From contig NC_091046.1 of the NCBI RefSeq assembly GCF_963966145.1, positions 29,016,001-29,080,000 of the forward strand: a stretch of DNA of 64,000 bases, read 5' to 3'. This document shows positions 51,344 to 61,907 of this stretch, piece after piece; the first letter of the stretch is position 1; every line of letters starts with the position of its first letter. The position numbers and the translations under genes were made by a program. The notes under the pieces were generated by a model. The model saw only the letters and a program-made list of their open reading frames with translations, was not told the DNA's origin and did not search any database. The stretch is from Tenebrio molitor. Taxonomy: Eukaryota; Arthropoda; Insecta; Coleoptera; Tenebrionidae.

Positions 51344-51857
51344 GAACATTAGTTAATATGCATATTAACTAAAATCTCTGGATATTGTGCATAAAACCAG
51401 ATTTCGCATATTAGCGGTAACATTATATAAATATTTATGTATACTCGCACATAAACCGATCCGTTATACTGTAGACTTGATAAACTGGTCGATTTTACGT
51501 TACGAAAAATCTTGGGTGTTTAACCTTGGATAATGTGTATTTTGTGTCAGATCTTTTACCCACAGATCCTCGTCCATATTGAATATCATCAGTAAAATCT
51601 ATTTTGTTCCAATCATCTATAATCTAAATAATGTTACAATCTTCTTTGAAAGGAGTGGATATTCTTTTTGGTATTTGCTCATCTAATCTTTGCGTAGTTG
51701 TTCGTGGTCTTCCTAGACCCTACTTCGGTGAAATTTCGGGCAACCGATAACTTTTTATAATCTTTCTTAGAGACGACAAATTCAATAATACAAAACTTGC
51801 ATTCTCTGTTTGCTCCTTTCTATCACTAAATCTTTGAAGTACCTATCAAATTTCAGA

Positions 51858-52037
51858 TTGGATTTACATGACATACTTATTTTGACAGTGATTTGCTTTA
51901 ACGTTTCAGGAACTAGAAAATGTCAAAATTTCAAATTTCTCACTAAAAGCCGTTTTACAATCAACCGGACCTGTTACACATTGCTAAATTTTAGGAAAAA
52001 TCAACAGGTGGTGTTTCAATAGAAATGACAGAGCCTA
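51858..52037. repeat. CACCTGTTGATTTTTCCTAA-core repeat, copy 2
   Basis: Inverse copy of 15707-15862: GAACTAGAAAATGTCAAAAT, CAACCGGACCTGTTACACAT, AATCAACAGGTGGTGTTTCA, GCCTATA. Confidence 0.88.
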
Positions 52038-52967
52038 TACATATAATCTATTCATTTTGATTGTGACCACTCCGTAGTAACTTTTCAGTTGCTAGGTTAT
52101 TGATAGGTAATTTTCGATAACACTAAATCCAGTCGCAGTTGGCAACTCTCAGAGGCGCCATTTTGACAGAAACGTCACGCTCACAGAAGACAGAACGGAG
52201 AACGACTTGCGCAAACGTTTTTCGACGTACACTGTGCGCATATCTATAAAATTGAGTTTTGGTACAAAATTTTAGAATTCAAAAAGAAAATGCCACGTCG
52301 TCTTCTCAAAGTTGGGACCAAACGGTTAATATTGACTTGTTTCGAGACATTTATTGAAGCCAACGGGAAAACAACTCACAAAAACGAAAATCACCAATAA
52401 AGTTAACTCTATTTGTGCTTTTTTGTTGTACATTTTGGCTAGTAAGTGTTGTAGTTTGATACCTTCTGCCTTTTCATCCAATGTAAATCATTTTTTTGAA
52501 CTTTCTGTCTGATTAGTTTTTATCTGAAAATATTTGTATTAATCCATGCTAATTGAAAGTTCTGATTACCTTTATACCAGGCATTTTTCGCGTTTGTCTT
52601 ACTGCCAAATTACCATTTCCTTCGTTCTTCATTAATATCGAGAATTGCATGAGGTGATTTCGAAGTTTTTACGTTAAATAATCTGTACTAAATCTGTACC
52701 TGGATATAACTCCACTTTTCAACAGACGTGATTACAGAATCAGACAGACGTCTTTAGTTTCTCCTACTTCAAATATTGATTTCCGTTCTTAATATTGATA
52801 AATACATTAAAATCATTGCTATACTACCATTGTCAAGTTTTGACAATTCTGACATTTTCACATCATATTCACACCACACAAATATTTAGTGTAAAACGAA
52901 TGCAACACACAGCTAAACAGCGCCTACTATGTTTTTCGTTGTGGTCACAATCAAAGTGAATAGATAA
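52038..52967. other. Unassigned; possible small frame at 52290
   Basis: A GC-richer segment at 52140-52240 precedes ATG at 52290, which opens a 36-codon basic frame (MPRRLLKVGTKRLILTCFET) ending without a clear donor. It could be a 5' exon or chance. Confidence 0.25.
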
Positions 52968-53162
52968 TATAGTCTTTGCCAAAGCCAAATAACCACCAAC
53001 ACTGCATTCTACCCAAAAAATCAACCGGCAACGTTGTACACTTAGATTTGATTGGTCTAGCATCCTAGTAATATCAAAATTGCCATTATACACTTAGTGT
53101 AATTTTGTTTTCACCAACATAATTCAACAGGTGGTGGTTATTTGGGTTTGGCACGGCCTATA
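52968..53162. mobile_element. MITE, TATAGTCTTTGCCAAAGCCA ends
   Basis: Left CCAAAGCCAAATAACCACCA; right CAACAGGTGGTGGTTATTTG, GGTTTGGC, GGCCTATA. 195 bp. Confidence 0.85.
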
Positions 53163-53500
53163 GTAAGAACGATTGAATACATATTTAACACAAAAATAAG
53201 TAATCTTATGATTAAATAACTTACTGTGGTAAACAAAAACATAATTTCAAAATTTAAATTACATATTTAATTGTATCAAACAGTACAAAATTTTCAAAGC
53301 GAAAAGGGTATCAATCAAATTTCAAATAAGTTATTGTCACTACCTTTAATAAACAGTTATTCATTTGCCTACGACGTCAGGAACACGGTGAATCACTCTC
53401 GTTAAGAAAAATGTTCATTTATTGAAATTTTCATCCTCAGAAAAAACAATTTCATTGGCTACAATTAAATATTATCGACTATTTCCAACATCTTATATTT
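53163..53500. other. Non-coding stretch
   Basis: AT-rich; nothing recognised. Confidence 0.4.
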
Positions 53501-53640
53501 AAAGGCCCACGAGTGCCAAAAAAGCCCAAGTTACACACGAACGAGTTGAATACATACAAAGTTTTTTTGTTCGACGAGCCCCTTAAAGGCTCCAAATCGC
53601 TTAAAATCTTTAATAGTACATTGTTATACGAGTTGCACAA
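53501..53640. repeat. Half copy of the 17340-17515 repeat
   Basis: CCCACGAGTGCCAAAAAAGC, ACACACGAACGAGTTGAATA, TTCGACGAGCCCC, GGCTCCAAATCG are the inverse of 17345-17420. Confidence 0.75.
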
Positions 53641-53714
53641 GACAGTCTACTATCGAACGAGAGGGCTTAGAGCACGACGAACGCAGTGAGGAATTGTATA
53701 CGTTCCATGGAGGT

Positions 53715-53882
53715 TATCTTTACTAAGGCAAATTTTCAACCGTGTAGACCGTAGTGTTTCAAAAGTGTGGCAACGTTGGTTCAAGTAATCTGAAGAAGAG
53801 AGACATCAGATCCTCCTCGGAGAACCACAGCACGTGAAGATCGTCCTTTAAGAATGGTAGCCCCTAGGGACACTACTTGAGA
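53715..53882 (+). pseudogene. Tc1 transposase N-terminal fragment
   Basis: FNRVDRSVSKVWQRWFK, then in a shifted frame TTAREDRPLRMVAPRDTT. This is the second HTH and linker block of classic Tc1 transposases (R.VVSRVW.RF, RTTAREDR.L...A.RNRT). A stop and frame shift are inside. Confidence 0.7.
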
Positions 53883-54824
53883 CTGGAAATTATTACTGCG
53901 AGATTTATAACGTATAATTTCCCCAAAACACCGTTAATAATAATGCTTTCAACCATCCCTTGCAGAGTAAATGAGTGTATAACAAACAATGGTGGATCCA
54001 CTCATTATTGGATGTTTTAATTCGACATGCTTTTAGTTTTAAGTTATTATTTTAATCATTGTTTTACTTTAATTTATAAATGTTCTGTAACAAATTCAAT
54101 GAAACCGGTCAACTCCTAGGTATGTGACTATTTAAAAATTGCTGTGGTTAAGCACGTCGTGGTTTTCTTCTTTTAACAAACACAAATTGCCTTTTCAGTC
54201 ATTGACGTTTCTTTTACTTTCCTTAATGTAACACTAAGAAAACCAGAAAACAACTTATTGGTAACTTAAAAAGAACATGTTTTTTATTAGGAACAATTTA
54301 TACCACTGCTTCTTAGCTAAATGAATAACGTTAGCATCCATTGTTTGACACTTGATGAAGTTGCAGCAGACGTTCACGGAGTCAAAAACAAGCATCAAAC
54401 GACTTGACCGCATATTTTTTTGACCGCTCTGTTTTTACAATCTGATTTTAAATGTTGCGCAGATATTTTAACCTGAGGGAAGTACGTGTTAAAAGTAGGT
54501 AAAATAACCCAACTTGCTTTATACAAATATTAATGGTTTACAAGAGAATCAAAGGAATCAGTTTGTTTAGGAATCCCTGAAAAATTTCAAATTGTGCGGG
54601 CAGTTTTGACGTACGACCAACCTAAAAAGTCAAGTTTTTATGTCATTCGAAGTTCTGTTTGATTGTTATCATTTAAGTTTTTTGAGTTTCATCATGAATT
54701 TTTGGTAAGATTTGTTAAGTGATAAAATAATGCCTGCAACTTATTCAGAAAACAACAAAGGTTTAAACGACAAAGTAAAAAGACTGTAATCGTGAGTAAA
54801 AGTATAAAATGCAAGATCAAAGAA
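53883..54824. other. Non-coding stretch
   Basis: AT-rich, no repeat pair or gene recognised. Confidence 0.4.
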
Positions 54825-54945
54825 GTTGCTCAAAATGCCTCCCATCGTTTGCAATGCAAGCTTCAGTCCGACGAACGTGTCCAAGAAAGCCGAACTCGAT
54901 TCAGAATGCCTCTGTTGTGACGAATTTCCTGAGCGGCGTTTTGAA
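54825..54945 (-). pseudogene. Transposase C-terminal fragment (Tc1/mariner type)
   Basis: Minus frames read AAQEIRHNRGILNRVRLSW then TEACIANDGRHFEQLL. This is the typical C-terminus (..IR..P.IL..VR......C..ANGGHFEHLL) of DUF4817-type transposases. One shift; about 38 residues. Confidence 0.6.
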
Positions 54946-54958
54946 CTCGTAACCAAAC

Positions 54959-55133
54959 TATCGAGCGATCAAATAAATTTGTAATCGAGTTATCCATGAA
55001 TCCGAAATCGTATGTCGTTAGTTGAACAAAAAACACATCTTAAAACACAGGTTAGATCTAGGCATATCAATTGAAAAGACATACGGATTCAAATCCATGG
55101 ATGACTCGATTACAAATTAATTTGATCGCTCTT
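54959..55133. mobile_element. Short TIR repeat, GAGCGATCAAATAAATTTGT ends
   Basis: AGCGATCAAATAAATTTGTA, ATCGAGTTATCCATGAATCC against ATCCATGGATGACTCGATTA, CAAATTAATTTGATCGCTCT. Arm relic at about 1118. Confidence 0.82.
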
Positions 55134-55478
55134 TACAAACTGAGAAACTCCCAGGTGAGTAAGACGCCGAGTACTTGTTCGTGCCTGGTTTTCAATTTCG
55201 TGAAGAATTTCTTTTTCCACACCGATCTTCTCGTTGGCGGCCAGGATCGCACACATTCATTTCGAAACGCCCGAAATCGCGAAAATGTTGCACAACGTTT
55301 ACAAATAAGGTACTATATCTTTAGAAGGTAGCGCCATTCCGCTCCACAATTTTTCGTCTCGAAATTAAAAGAGAGGACATTATCGATAAATCCTGTGAGT
55401 GTGACAAAGATAGAAGTATCCACAATTTTAAGGGATGTTTGTATCGTATCAAACAGATTAACTTAACATTGCTCGAAA

Positions 55479-55676
55479 TTAAAAGAGAGGGAGATATATC
55501 TCCGCACCGTTGGCGATACCTTTGTGATATAGTACCTTATTTACAAATGGTTGTGTATTGGGAAGTATCCTTTGAGGAAACCTCTCATGGTAAATTTGCC
55601 GTGCTAGCTCTGAACGTCCAAGGGCTTCGCCATAGATCAAAACCATATCGGTTTTCTCCAGGTTGGTGAAAACCAC
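55479..55676 (-). pseudogene. DUF4817-type HTH
   Basis: Minus frame starting MVFTNLEKTDMVLIYGEALG, SELARQIYHERFPQRILPN, then PFVNKVLY. This has the same fold pattern as 17801-17992 (T..E..DM..IYG......A...Y..RFP.R..P). It is 65 residues long and no DDE domain follows. Confidence 0.78.
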
Positions 55677-55679
55677 TTG

Positions 55680-56123
55680 TGATTTAAATTGAAATTAATA
55701 TTGAAGTTCCTGTCAAAATGACTTAATTTTGAATTAAATGACAACAATAGTTCTACTATGATTTTTTTACCACTTTTTCATAAAATGCAGAGGCTCTCAC
55801 ACTTAAAAAAAAAACATTTTACTTCGTCTTTCTCGAAAAATATCAACGTTTGTAATATCAGGCATTATTGGCTCAATCGTTACCTTTTGCGGGGTTCTAT
55901 CGCAGGTTAAAATATCTGCACAACTTTCAAAATCACCCTGTACATGAGTACATATTATAATTCAATATCACTAACAAAAAAGAAGATAAAGGGTGGCAAT
56001 ATAAAGTTTCCCACAACGGGCCTCGCAACTTAGTAAACTGTACTTATCAATATTCATTAGCACGTGAATTCTATTTTTAAAAAAATTAAAAATACAAAAA
56101 GTATGAGACATGAAAGTCGATTG
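55680..56123. other. Non-coding stretch
   Basis: AT-rich; nothing recognised. Confidence 0.4.
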
Positions 56124-56331
56124 TACAGTTGGTTGCAAAAAAGGACAGGAAATGAACATTTTCCTACTTGGCAATACATATCAAATAATTGTTTTAAATG
56201 TCATTGAATTTTGACCATAATTCTAACCTACCTCTCTTGTAAGAATGTTTCACACAACGAAAATTTTTTAAAAATGTGTCAATTTTATTCTGACACTTCC
56301 TGTTTTTTTTTTGGAACCAATTCTAGCAACA
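56124..56331. mobile_element. MITE, TACAGTTGGTTGCAAAAAA family, copy 1
   Basis: Left TACAGTTGGTTGCAAAAAAG; interior TCAATTTTATTCTGACACTT and AATTCTAACCTACCTCTCTT as in 57917-58153; right end decayed. Confidence 0.82.
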
Positions 56332-56513
56332 GACAGGTTGGCCGTGTGTATTATACAGATGTTTGTTTTTATGATTATTATCTTGAGATAGATTAATATT
56401 TAATCACAAGTGTCTAGTCTTACCATCATTGCGAAATCCTGGTGCCAACAATCCCAAGTAATTCTAAAACAAAATATCAAAGTAAGTGTTAAGTATTCAG
56501 TAACTAATATACA

Positions 56514-56876
56514 TACCGGGTGATCAAGAAGGACTGTTTAAATTGGCAATACAATGAAGAACATTTTTTTATTCGGCTACTTACAACACTGCAACCGGAT
56601 ATGTTTTGTGGGTTTATTTGACAGATATATGACGTAGAATTAATAACGACAAAATGGTAGGTTATGAGAGTAAAAATTAACGGCAAAATGACATCAAAAT
56701 TGGAATTCGGAACGATTCACCAGCATGTTTAATTTAATTTGAAATGTCAAATTTGACTTGCCACTGATGCGGCTGTCAGTGTGAAGCCGTCAACAACCGG
56801 AAGTTACTCCAGTTGTATCATTTAAAAATAAAATTCAGCATGACCAACTTAAACAGTCCTTCTTGATCACCCCGTA
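56514..56876. mobile_element. MITE, TACCGGGTGATCAAGAAGGA ends
   Basis: Left TACCGGGTGATCAAGAAGGA, CTGTTTAA; right TTAAACAGTCCTTCTTGATC, ACCCCGTA. TA borders, 363 bp. Termini resemble those of 3109-3486 in GTGATCAAGAA. Confidence 0.93.
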
Positions 56877-57431
56877 GATATAACAATTATTTTGTTTTAA
56901 AGATTTGTACTATTGGGAGCATGGAATTTCAGGCAACAATTTATAAAAACCCAATGTAGTCTAAGCTGTATTGTCATAATTCATAAATGTCATAATAATT
57001 AATTTTGACTGAATTCTTTGAAATATCTATTTCACAAAGTGACAAAAATGTTGCATACTGGGTGCCCCAAAATTCGCGAAACAACTCAGTGAGGCATGTC
57101 AACTCGTGTTTGAAAATAATTAGACAAATAATTTTAAAATCCTATATCTTTTAGATTTAAAGATGTGGGGGCTCAAAAGGTACAGCTTTGATCTCGTTTA
57201 TTTTAAATATTAAAAAAGATTTTGACAATTTGTTTTTTACTAGCCAATGTTATAATAATTCTGAATGATTGTGATCAGGTTTTCAATTATTTACTTCATT
57301 ATTTCCAGCATTTCCAAGAAGTAATTTTATGTCGGTTTTACCTCAAATATCGTATGGTAACATGGCTTTGATTTTTCTTTCTTATTTCCATGGATACAAC
57401 AAAAATGAAATATTTACAGACTATTGGGATA

Positions 57432-57588
57432 CAATTGGTGCGATTCTGTTTTAAAATTTACCAATATTGCTATATAACAATGTTGCAGTTGCTATGATAT
57501 GAAGCTGTTGATTGGTTGGATCTATGCAAAATCAATATTGTTCAATAACAATCTTGCTAAATTTTGAAACAGAATCGCACTAATTGAA
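57432..57588. mobile_element. Short MITE, AATTGGTGCGATTCTGTTTT ends
   Basis: CAATTGGTGCGATTCTGTTT against AAACAGAATCGCACTAATTG; 157 bp. Confidence 0.88.
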
Positions 57589-57916
57589 TGTTTTTAAATG
57601 TTGCCACATTTAGTGTAACAAATAGGTCCCTATCTTCTATAGCCTTTGCCATTTCTATTGAAACACCACCTGTTGATTGTCAGTTTGGCAACGCGGCAAA
57701 GATGTTTAGTAATTTTTTTTTTATATTATTGCCAATCTTGATTTTTATATTAAATTTTATATACCTACTAGCTGACCCGGCGAACTTCGTACCGCCTCAG
57801 AATCAATAAATGTTGTGTTAACTTATTAGGTAAATTAAATTAAGTTTTTTTATTAAGATAAAATGAATAATTAAAATGAATTGAAATTTAATGATTTAAT
57901 GCATACACAAATTTAA

Positions 57917-58153
57917 TACAGTTGGTTGCAAAAAAAAACGGGAAACGAAAATTTTTCTAATGTAAATTTGGTTTTGTCCATTTGTCAATTAATTGTCTAC
58001 TCGACAATACCTATCAAATAATTTCTAAAAATGTCTGAATTTTGACTCTAATTCTAACCTATCTCTCGTAAGAAGGTTTCACACTATGAAAAAATTGTAA
58101 AAATGTGTCAATTTTATTCTGCCAGTTCCCGTTCTTTTTTGCAACCAACTGTA
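57917..58153. mobile_element. MITE, TACAGTTGGTTGCAAAAAA family, copy 2
   Basis: Left TACAGTTGGTTGCAAAAAAA; right TTTTTTGCAACCAACTGTA. TA borders, 237 bp. Confidence 0.92.
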
Positions 58154-58206
58154 CCTTAATTTAATGCTAAGGACTACGCCCTCCGACGGAGATTATTCAT
58201 TCGTAT

Positions 58207-58561
58207 TCACGTCACGTGATGTGCAATTTCTGCACGGATGTTGGCCTTCAGGTCTTGTAGGGTCCTTAGATGGTTGATATAAACGCGAGATTTCAAAAAA
58301 ACCCATAAACAAAATCGCAAGGGGCCAAATCTGGCGAGCGAGTTCTCTACTACAAATTGCCGCTTATTGAAGTGAAACTCCAGTTCTTCGTCTTGTCGCA
58401 CTCCCGGTTTGTCTGAACGTAGTGACCCATGTAACAATTGATTTCTGGTTCGGGACACGACCCAACATTGAAGCGATTTCGGAAGGGTTGCGATCACAGA
58501 ATATCAGTTTGAAAAGTAGACCTCGACGGCAAACGCAGGGTCTCCATCTCCACTCTTCCAA
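58207..58561 (-). pseudogene. DUF4817-type transposase, internally deleted
   Basis: Minus frame begins with the HTH part LIFCDRNPSEIASMLGRVPN, QKSIVTWVTTFRQTGSATRR, RTGVS. After a jump it continues FCLWVFLKSRVYINHLRTLQ, DLKANIRAEIAHHVT. The latter is the C-terminal block (CDFFLWG.LK..VY...P.TL.DLK..I..EI). The DDE core between is deleted, leaving about 355 bp of coding relic. Confidence 0.8.
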
Positions 58562-59189
58562 CCATGGAGGTAGTATTAACAGGAGGGAGCATTCCCTATA
58601 GCCCTATACCGTCAATGCTTTAGATGCGTTATCAGTCGGCCACTCTCTGGTACCACTTTATGACTCTTCTCAAACTACGCGCAAGCGTTAGTGACACTGC
58701 TGGCCCTCTGCTGGGATCTTTCCACATGGTGCGCTCTGCATTTAGTACCACTTTATGGCAGTGCGCATTTACGCGGCATTTCCGCTTTTTTCAAATAGTG
58801 CCTGATGGCAGCTGACAGAGATAGAGAACACATCTTTAAAACCACGGGACCACGGCTTCCGAATGAGACCACTCCCGCCCCATTACAGTCTGAATGGCGC
58901 GCATTTCAAAAAAGGAGGTTATGTTGTCGCACCCTGTACAATACAAAAATAGGTAAGAGTAATACGTGTTGATCACCATTGATCACACTTGGTGTCAAAA
59001 CTCAGCTGACGTTAAATCTCAATTAAGTTCAAATTGTCAATGCGCGCACAATGACAGATGACATAACCTTTAAAAATGAATTTTCTTCATAATTTTTTTT
59101 TCGTTAGTTATTCGACGTTTTAATAGTTATTCTGCTAATCGGAGCGGAGACAAATCCAACAATGTGTAACACAATAAAAATCATTGGTG
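58562..59189. other. Unassigned insert sequence
   Basis: Contains CCATGGAGGTAGTATTA at 58563, which recurs at 62125 with a TACCATGGACC-like hairpin. GC-richer at 58600-58900, no gene recognised. Confidence 0.4.
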
Positions 59190-59459
59190 TAAGCCGTGGA
59201 GGGAGAAAAGACTGGAGATGGCACTAATTCAAATAAGTGTACCGGCCCGCGAAAACTACAGAGTCATAAAAGGTTTCTGAATATAGACGCTAGGCCAATG
59301 GCTTCCTTCGCCTTCCTTCCAGGCGCATTGTGCTTCTTTATCTAGCGCATTGTGGACTGGGTCATAAGAGGTTGTTGCACGTGCTTTTAGAGGGTTCGGA
59401 TTTTTAACATGGGAAGCATAGGAAATGCCATCTCCAGTCTTTTCTCCCTCCACGGTGTA
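59190..59459. mobile_element. TIR element, CCGTGGAGGGAGAAAAGACT ends
   Basis: CCGTGGAGGGAGAAAAGACT, GGAGATGGCA against TGCCATCTCCAGTCTTTTCT, CCCTCCACGG; 270 bp. Confidence 0.92.
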
Positions 59460-59839
59460 AGCTCATGACACATGTCGAGTACTTTTGAGGTTATGTATAT
59501 GAAATCACAGAATTAACTGAACGATCAAGTTATCGACCGGGGTTTAAAAAAAATTATTGAATTACTAATATCGTTATTAAAAAATAGGGGTTGATGGTAG
59601 AAGGATGAAAATTTAGGGTTGTATGTATTTTTTAATGCCACATCATAAAAAAATAAAAATAAACAATTTTGTCCAAAAAATAAAAAAATTTGGGGTGGAC
59701 GACCCTTATCACTTAGGGGTATAAAAAATAGATAACAACCTATTCTCAGACCTACTGAATATACATATAAAATTTCATCAAAATCGGTCAAGCCGTTTCG
59801 GAGGAGTATGATAACTAAAACTGTGACACGAGAATTTTA

Positions 59840-60744
59840 TACAGTGAGCGGCAAAAGTATGGAATAAATTCATTAAAAATTAAACAAAATTGTTTTCAAA
59901 AAAATCTTTGGACAGGTCAATTTTAGTTTATAACAATACATATTTTAATACAAAATAAAATTCCAAGCAGTCATTTGTTTTCGAGTTATGACGTCATCGA
60001 TAATTTTTTTAAATGGAAACCCCCTATTTTTTTTCTTGATTCTGATTGCCCTTTTAAATGTCTAAACGCCAGTATAAAAATTTTGTTATCTTAAATAAGG
60101 AAATTTTTGAGAAAAAAAAATAAATTTGGAAAAAAAAAAATTTATAACACACAAAAACAAGTCAAAAACTGTGTTAGTAAGTACTTAAAATTATGGAATT
60201 AAATGTTCGAATTGCCATCCCCCAGCTTGTTGATAATAAGCAAGTTTATGAAAAAATTTCCCCTGTTTTAGTTTTATCTAGTTTTATCCCCGCAAATTAA
60301 AATTTCTATACGTTGTGTTTCTGTTAAATGAGTCATTTTCGAAAACATTTTGTAAAACAAATAACACATACGAATGAAATTGACAGTAACATTTGACTAT
60401 CTGATTTACCTACTTGATTTTTTGACTTGTTTTTGTTCGTTATAAAATTTATTTTTTCCAAATTTATTTTTTTTTCTCAAAAATTTTCTTATGTAACTAC
60501 AAAATTTTTACAATGTCATTTAACAATTCAAAGGGCTATCAGAATCAAGAAAAAAAATAGGGAGCTTCCATTTAAAAAAACTATCGATGACGTCATAACT
60601 CGAAAACAAATGACTGCTTGGAATTTTTTTTGGTACTGAAACATGTATTTTTATAAACTAAAATTCACCTGTCCAAAGATTTTTTTGAAAAAAAATTTGT
60701 TTAATTTTTAAGGAATTTATTCCATACTTTTGCCGCTCACTGTA
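59840..60744. mobile_element. Foldback element, TACAGTGAGCGGCAAAAGTA ends
   Basis: Arms of about 330 bp: TACAGTGAGCGGCAAAAGTA, TGGAATAAATTCATTAAAAA, GTTATGACGTCATCGATA and others, answered to 60744. TA borders. Inserted in the TATATATTAGAT end of the Helitron-like element. Solo arm at 2344-2512. Confidence 0.92.
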
Positions 60745-60837
60745 TATTAGATTTTATATTTTATATTATATTATATGTATTTAGAATGCACGATGAGTCG
60801 ACGACATAAATAATAGCTAAATATGTAGTTAGATAAC

Positions 60838-61019
60838 TGATTTATATGACACACTTATTTTGACAGTGATTTGCTTTGATGTTTCAGGAACTAGAAAATG
60901 TCAAAATTTCAAATTTCTCACGAAAAGCCATTTTACAATCAACCGGACCTGTTACACATTGCTAAATTTTATGAAAAATCAACAGGTAGCGTTTCAATAG
61001 AAATGGCAGAGCCTATACA
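60838..61019. repeat. CACCTGTTGATTTTTCCTAA-core repeat, copy 3
   Basis: Nearly the same as 51858-52037, same orientation. Confidence 0.88.
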
Positions 61020-61172
61020 AAAAAGATTGATTTTTTTAAACATTTTTACTTGATATTTTAATGACTATTTAACAACGTACTGCTAAGCTGTTCCGCGAAT
61101 TTTGGAGCACCCAGTATACAGTATGATTCAAAAGGGTCACACCACCGTTTATGTGGTGATACAGAATGTTAA

Positions 61173-61907
61173 TAATGGGTATTCATTTAACATTCTGGTA
61201 GCATCACCTATGGAAATCGTTTGTTTTGAAAAACGGATGTCGCAGCGTTAAAATACGACATAAGTACATAACCTCACTATAAAATAACAGCATGACACGA
61301 ATTATGATAAAAAAAGTAATACAATTACAATTCACACACAAATTAATCAATTTATTATATGAGGTGCTGGAAATGTCTACCTTCTTCTTTTGTGGCACGT
61401 TCCTACTTTCTTACACAAGGTTCACTCTGTTGCGTTGCGATAACTGACGCATTGTGAAGTGTGGGGAGCATTTTGCATAATTTCTCTTGCAGTTTCAATA
61501 ACTGCAGCAGTGTGTTTTAGCGGCCAACCCCTGTGGTTTTTCTTCGGTAAACGCCTCCAGTTTCACGAAACAACTTTATACACCGGCTCAGGTTGTTTTC
61601 CAAGGTTTTCCGTTTTCGGTCAACAATAACATTGGGAAATTCGACGATAAACTCTTCGAAGCAGTTTTGTACGAAGTAGATCCATGAACCATTCACTTTC
61701 AAACCATTGCGAAAATAACTTTCAATCAAAAACGTTTTCTGTTCTAACGTGAACACCAACAAACAGCAAACCTCTCTGAACGCAAATGTCAAAATATGAC
61801 AGTTCTATTCTAATTTTACTAATCGGAAGTTCAAACGACGACATGCCTTAACAAAAACAAAATATTTCCGTAGGTAATGCTACCAGAATATTAAATGAAC
61901 ACCCATA
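61173..61907 (-). mobile_element. DUF4817-type transposon, deleted
   Basis: Left ATGGGTATTCATTTAACATT, CTGGTAGCATCACCTA; right TAGGTAATGCTACCAGAATA, TTAAATGAACACCCATA. Encloses an HTH relic. Confidence 0.85.
61517..61792 (-). pseudogene. DUF4817-type HTH of a Tc1/mariner-like transposase
   Basis: Minus frame: FTLEQKTFLIESYFRNGLKV, NGSWIYFVQNCFEEFIVEFP, then LENNLSRCIKLFRETGGVYR, RKTTGVGR. This is a nearly complete DUF4817 domain plus the GVYRRKTTG.GR linker that leads to the DDE domain. The DDE domain itself is missing, because the element turns into its left end. Confidence 0.82.

Larger units (their letters stand above)
46449..51422. mobile_element. 5-kb inverted-repeat hull, TGTTACCGCTAATATGCGAA ends
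   Basis: Left arm TGTTACCGCTAATATGCGAA, GGTTTTATGCACAATA, AGTTAATATGCAT, GAGATTTCAGTGCTTATGAA (46449-46633). The right arm is the complement (51010-51422), interrupted by an insert at 51101-51343. The left arm stops exactly at a Helitron 3' end. The hull contains Helitron sequence and several foldbacks. Confidence 0.75.
57770..60755. mobile_element. Helitron-like element, split by several insertions
   Basis: One end has CTAGCTGACCCGGCGAACTT then CGTACCGCC. The other has AATTTCATCAAAATCGGTCA, AGCCGTTTCGGAGGAGTATG and GTGACACGAGAATTTTATA, then TATTAGAT after the 59840-60744 insertion. These two end types are known together from many insects. I assign it to Helitron-like elements because, in complement, the first end shows a GC hairpin followed by CTAG. 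Confidence 0.6.
57056..61116. mobile_element. 4-kb hull, TACTGGGTGCCCCAAAATTC ends
   Basis: TACTGGGTGCCCCAAAATTC, GCGAAACA at the left; TTCCGCGAATTTTGGAGCAC, CCAGTA at 61090-61116. It holds a stack of later insertions listed separately; little of its own interior remains. Confidence 0.75.
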
